The notes beneath the pieces were generated by a model that saw only the letters and a program-made list of their open reading frames with translations, made no database searches and was not told where the DNA came from. A program made the position numbers and the translations under genes. Of a stretch of 64,000 nt of DNA, positions 62,401-64,000 are shown one piece after another. Source of the stretch: Zelopaecilomyces penicillatus (Eukaryota; Ascomycota; Sordariomycetes; Hypocreales; Pseudodiploosporaceae); the NCBI GenBank assembly GCA_005765155.1, contig VCCP01000004.1, forward strand, positions 1,922,001-1,986,000. The letters are read 5' to 3'. Each line of letters begins with the position of its first letter. The first letter of the stretch is position 1.

Positions 62401-64000
62401 AAGGTTTGAAGGCTTGGATAAGACTTGCCCTGGGCCTTGATTAATGCCAGATAACCCGCTGCCAAACGCATAAATCCATTCCTAGGTACCTACTGTGCTG
62501 TGCCCAGCCAGAGCTTGTTGTGCATCCGGACAGGTACTGGGTACATGCCTGCACAGGTCAACGAGCAAGTGGAGGCATCCTGGCGGGGAAACAGCAGTGT
62601 TTACCGGCCTCTGCGGGCCAGACAGGGGCTAGGGTACAGGGCTAGAAGGGGGTGGTACAGCAGATGAGGCGTGTGCGTGTCGGGCGGGGAAGAAGCGCCT
62701 TTTTTTGTGCCCTTTCTCACCATCTTTCCCTCTTTCACCTTCAGGTAACTTTTAAGGCACAACCCTCTGCGTACAGGCTACAGCACTCGGCCGGGGGACT
62801 CAACAACAACACCTAAAAGCACACCACACCAGCCCAGCTGATTGGGCGGTGGTTGGGTGGCTTGCTCGGACTTTCGTTAGTAATCACCGCCCCCTTCCCC
62901 CCCGTCCTTGGCTATGGACCACGGCCATGCTCATTCATCCACACCATGCACACATCCCACAACGAATCCCAGCCTAAAGTTAGTTTCTCGTTGCTCTCGT
63001 CCTGCTTCCGCAGTGCCAGGCCCCAGCAGGGATGTCCGGCGACAGACAGCCAGCCCAGCCAACTGGAGGGCCTGCGGTGTCTTGCATCTGGGGACTGCTT
63101 GACAGCTGGCCGTCCCCCACTGGCTGCGTATTCTCGGCCAGCACGTTTCAACAAAGGACACATGGCCAGCCACCCAGCCCAGCGCTATATTGGTAAACCA
63201 TGATTCGGTCCAGTGTCTCAGTCCGGCGCCCCATATCTGTACATGTATGTATGTACGTACAGCAAACAGCAACCACCATTTCCATCAACACCACCACCAC
63301 CGCTTACTACAGCGAATGGGGATCCGTATTTATGTACAACAAACGTTGTGCGGTAGGCGGCGTGGGTATGTCTTTGTCGAATTAACGTTCTGGGCGAATT
63401 GGAGCTTAAGTTAAGCTATCTGTCCTTGGGAAACCACAAAGCGCCTTATCTTTCGGTCCCTACAACTAGAGGATGCAAGAATTTCCACCCAATGCTGTAC
63501 GGATACATACTATACGGATACTATGGAGTAGGATGGGCTCGCTCGCATCGTTAGTGCCCGTACTCAACTTGCCTTGGGATCACTCCCAATGGTGGATATC
63601 ATCCTGGTGCAGACTTGGCTGTGCAGGAACAGAGACAGGATCTCTCCCCAATGATTTCAGTGCCAAACCGACTGCCGTATCGTATCCGTCCCTTGCCGCA
63701 GCCTTGTCGTACAGAAACCTCCACCAACCAACCCCCCTCCCCTCTATAGTGGGAGTAGCTGTTGAACTCGCACACGCTGCAGAGATGCAACAACAGGCTT
63801 CGCATGCCAACATGACAGGATAGGACGCGACGATCTGGCCGCCCGAGCCGCCATCACGGTGTTATCCTGTTGGGTGTGTGCGAATGTGCAGCACAGTACG
63901 CAAAAACGCTGCAACAATTGAGGCTAAATCGCCTTCCGTATGCATGTCATATTAAAGCAAGATATGATCTGGCATACAATCTCTCTCAGTTGTTCCAGCC
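56420..64000. other. Long gene-free region to the window end
   Basis: About 7.6 kb with no supportable gene on either strand. Frames are short, overlap on opposite strands and look random. Many short simple runs (CCA/CAC near 60220-60240, G-runs near 62320, T-run near 60680) and GTACCTAG-like steps (61750-61880, 62480-62493) are present. The DNA is not AT-rich, so it does not look like RIP-destroyed repeats. It may be the long upstream control region of a gene beyond 64000. Confidence 0.5.
61841..61880. repeat. GTAC/CTAACC palindromic steps
   Basis: GAGGTACTAGCCTAACC and TAAGGTACCTGTAG lie about 10 bp apart and belong to the same dispersed family as the copies near 47.4 and 50.0 kb. Confidence 0.5.

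Overview
This is genomic DNA from a filamentous ascomycete. The genes are interrupted by short introns (about 50-160 bp) with GT..AG borders and lariat sites such as CTAAC/CTGAC. The content is also typical of such fungi: a highly reducing polyketide synthase, NACHT proteins, LysM proteins, a killer-toxin-type GH18 chitinase and a clock-controlled-gene-6-like wall protein. The protein style suggests Hypocreales (Metarhizium/Trichoderma/Fusarium relatives), but this is a judgement from the reading and was not tested by a search. Exon borders below were worked out by hand from splice signals and reading-frame phase; every multi-exon model closes in frame.

The first ~37 kb looks like accessory DNA. 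It holds an MFS antiporter (1.2-3.2 kb), a kinase-fold gene broken by a one-base frameshift (3.5-4.4 kb), a NACHT gene broken by an in-frame TAG (5.2-6.9 kb) and a small unknown gene (7.7-8.2 kb). Next comes a chitin-directed island at 8.4-20.3 kb: a 1277-aa LysM-LysM-hevein-GH18 chitinase, a 608-aa intracellular-looking protein with an internal duplication, a 259-aa secreted protein, and a LysM protein of four LysM-like units. It is followed by an FAD oxidoreductase gene broken by an in-frame TAA (21.4-22.8 kb). Convergent to that is an apparently intact 15-exon, 2938-aa reducing polyketide synthase with a terminal thioester-reductase domain (23.0-32.8 kb). A heavily decayed gene remnant lies at 34.9-36.5 kb.

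From 37.2 kb on, the content is housekeeping: replication protein A large subunit (RFA1), a dienelactone-hydrolase-family enzyme divergent from it, a quinone-oxidoreductase-like enzyme convergent with that, a GPI-type CCG-6-like wall protein, a short-chain acyl-CoA (propionyl-CoA-type) synthetase, and a single-BRCT protein. Two long stretches (42.2-48.2 kb and 56.4-64 kb) show no supportable gene but carry many short TACCTAGGTA-like palindromic steps.

Functionally, the chitinase, LysM protein and secreted protein form a plausible unit that acts on, or hides from recognition of, fungal chitin. This is the arrangement known for subgroup-C chitinases, which resemble the alpha/beta subunit of yeast zymocin. 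The polyketide synthase would make a reduced, C-methylated polyketide released as an aldehyde or alcohol. All four broken genes lie on the left side of the RFA1 gene, which marks a likely accessory/core boundary near 37 kb.
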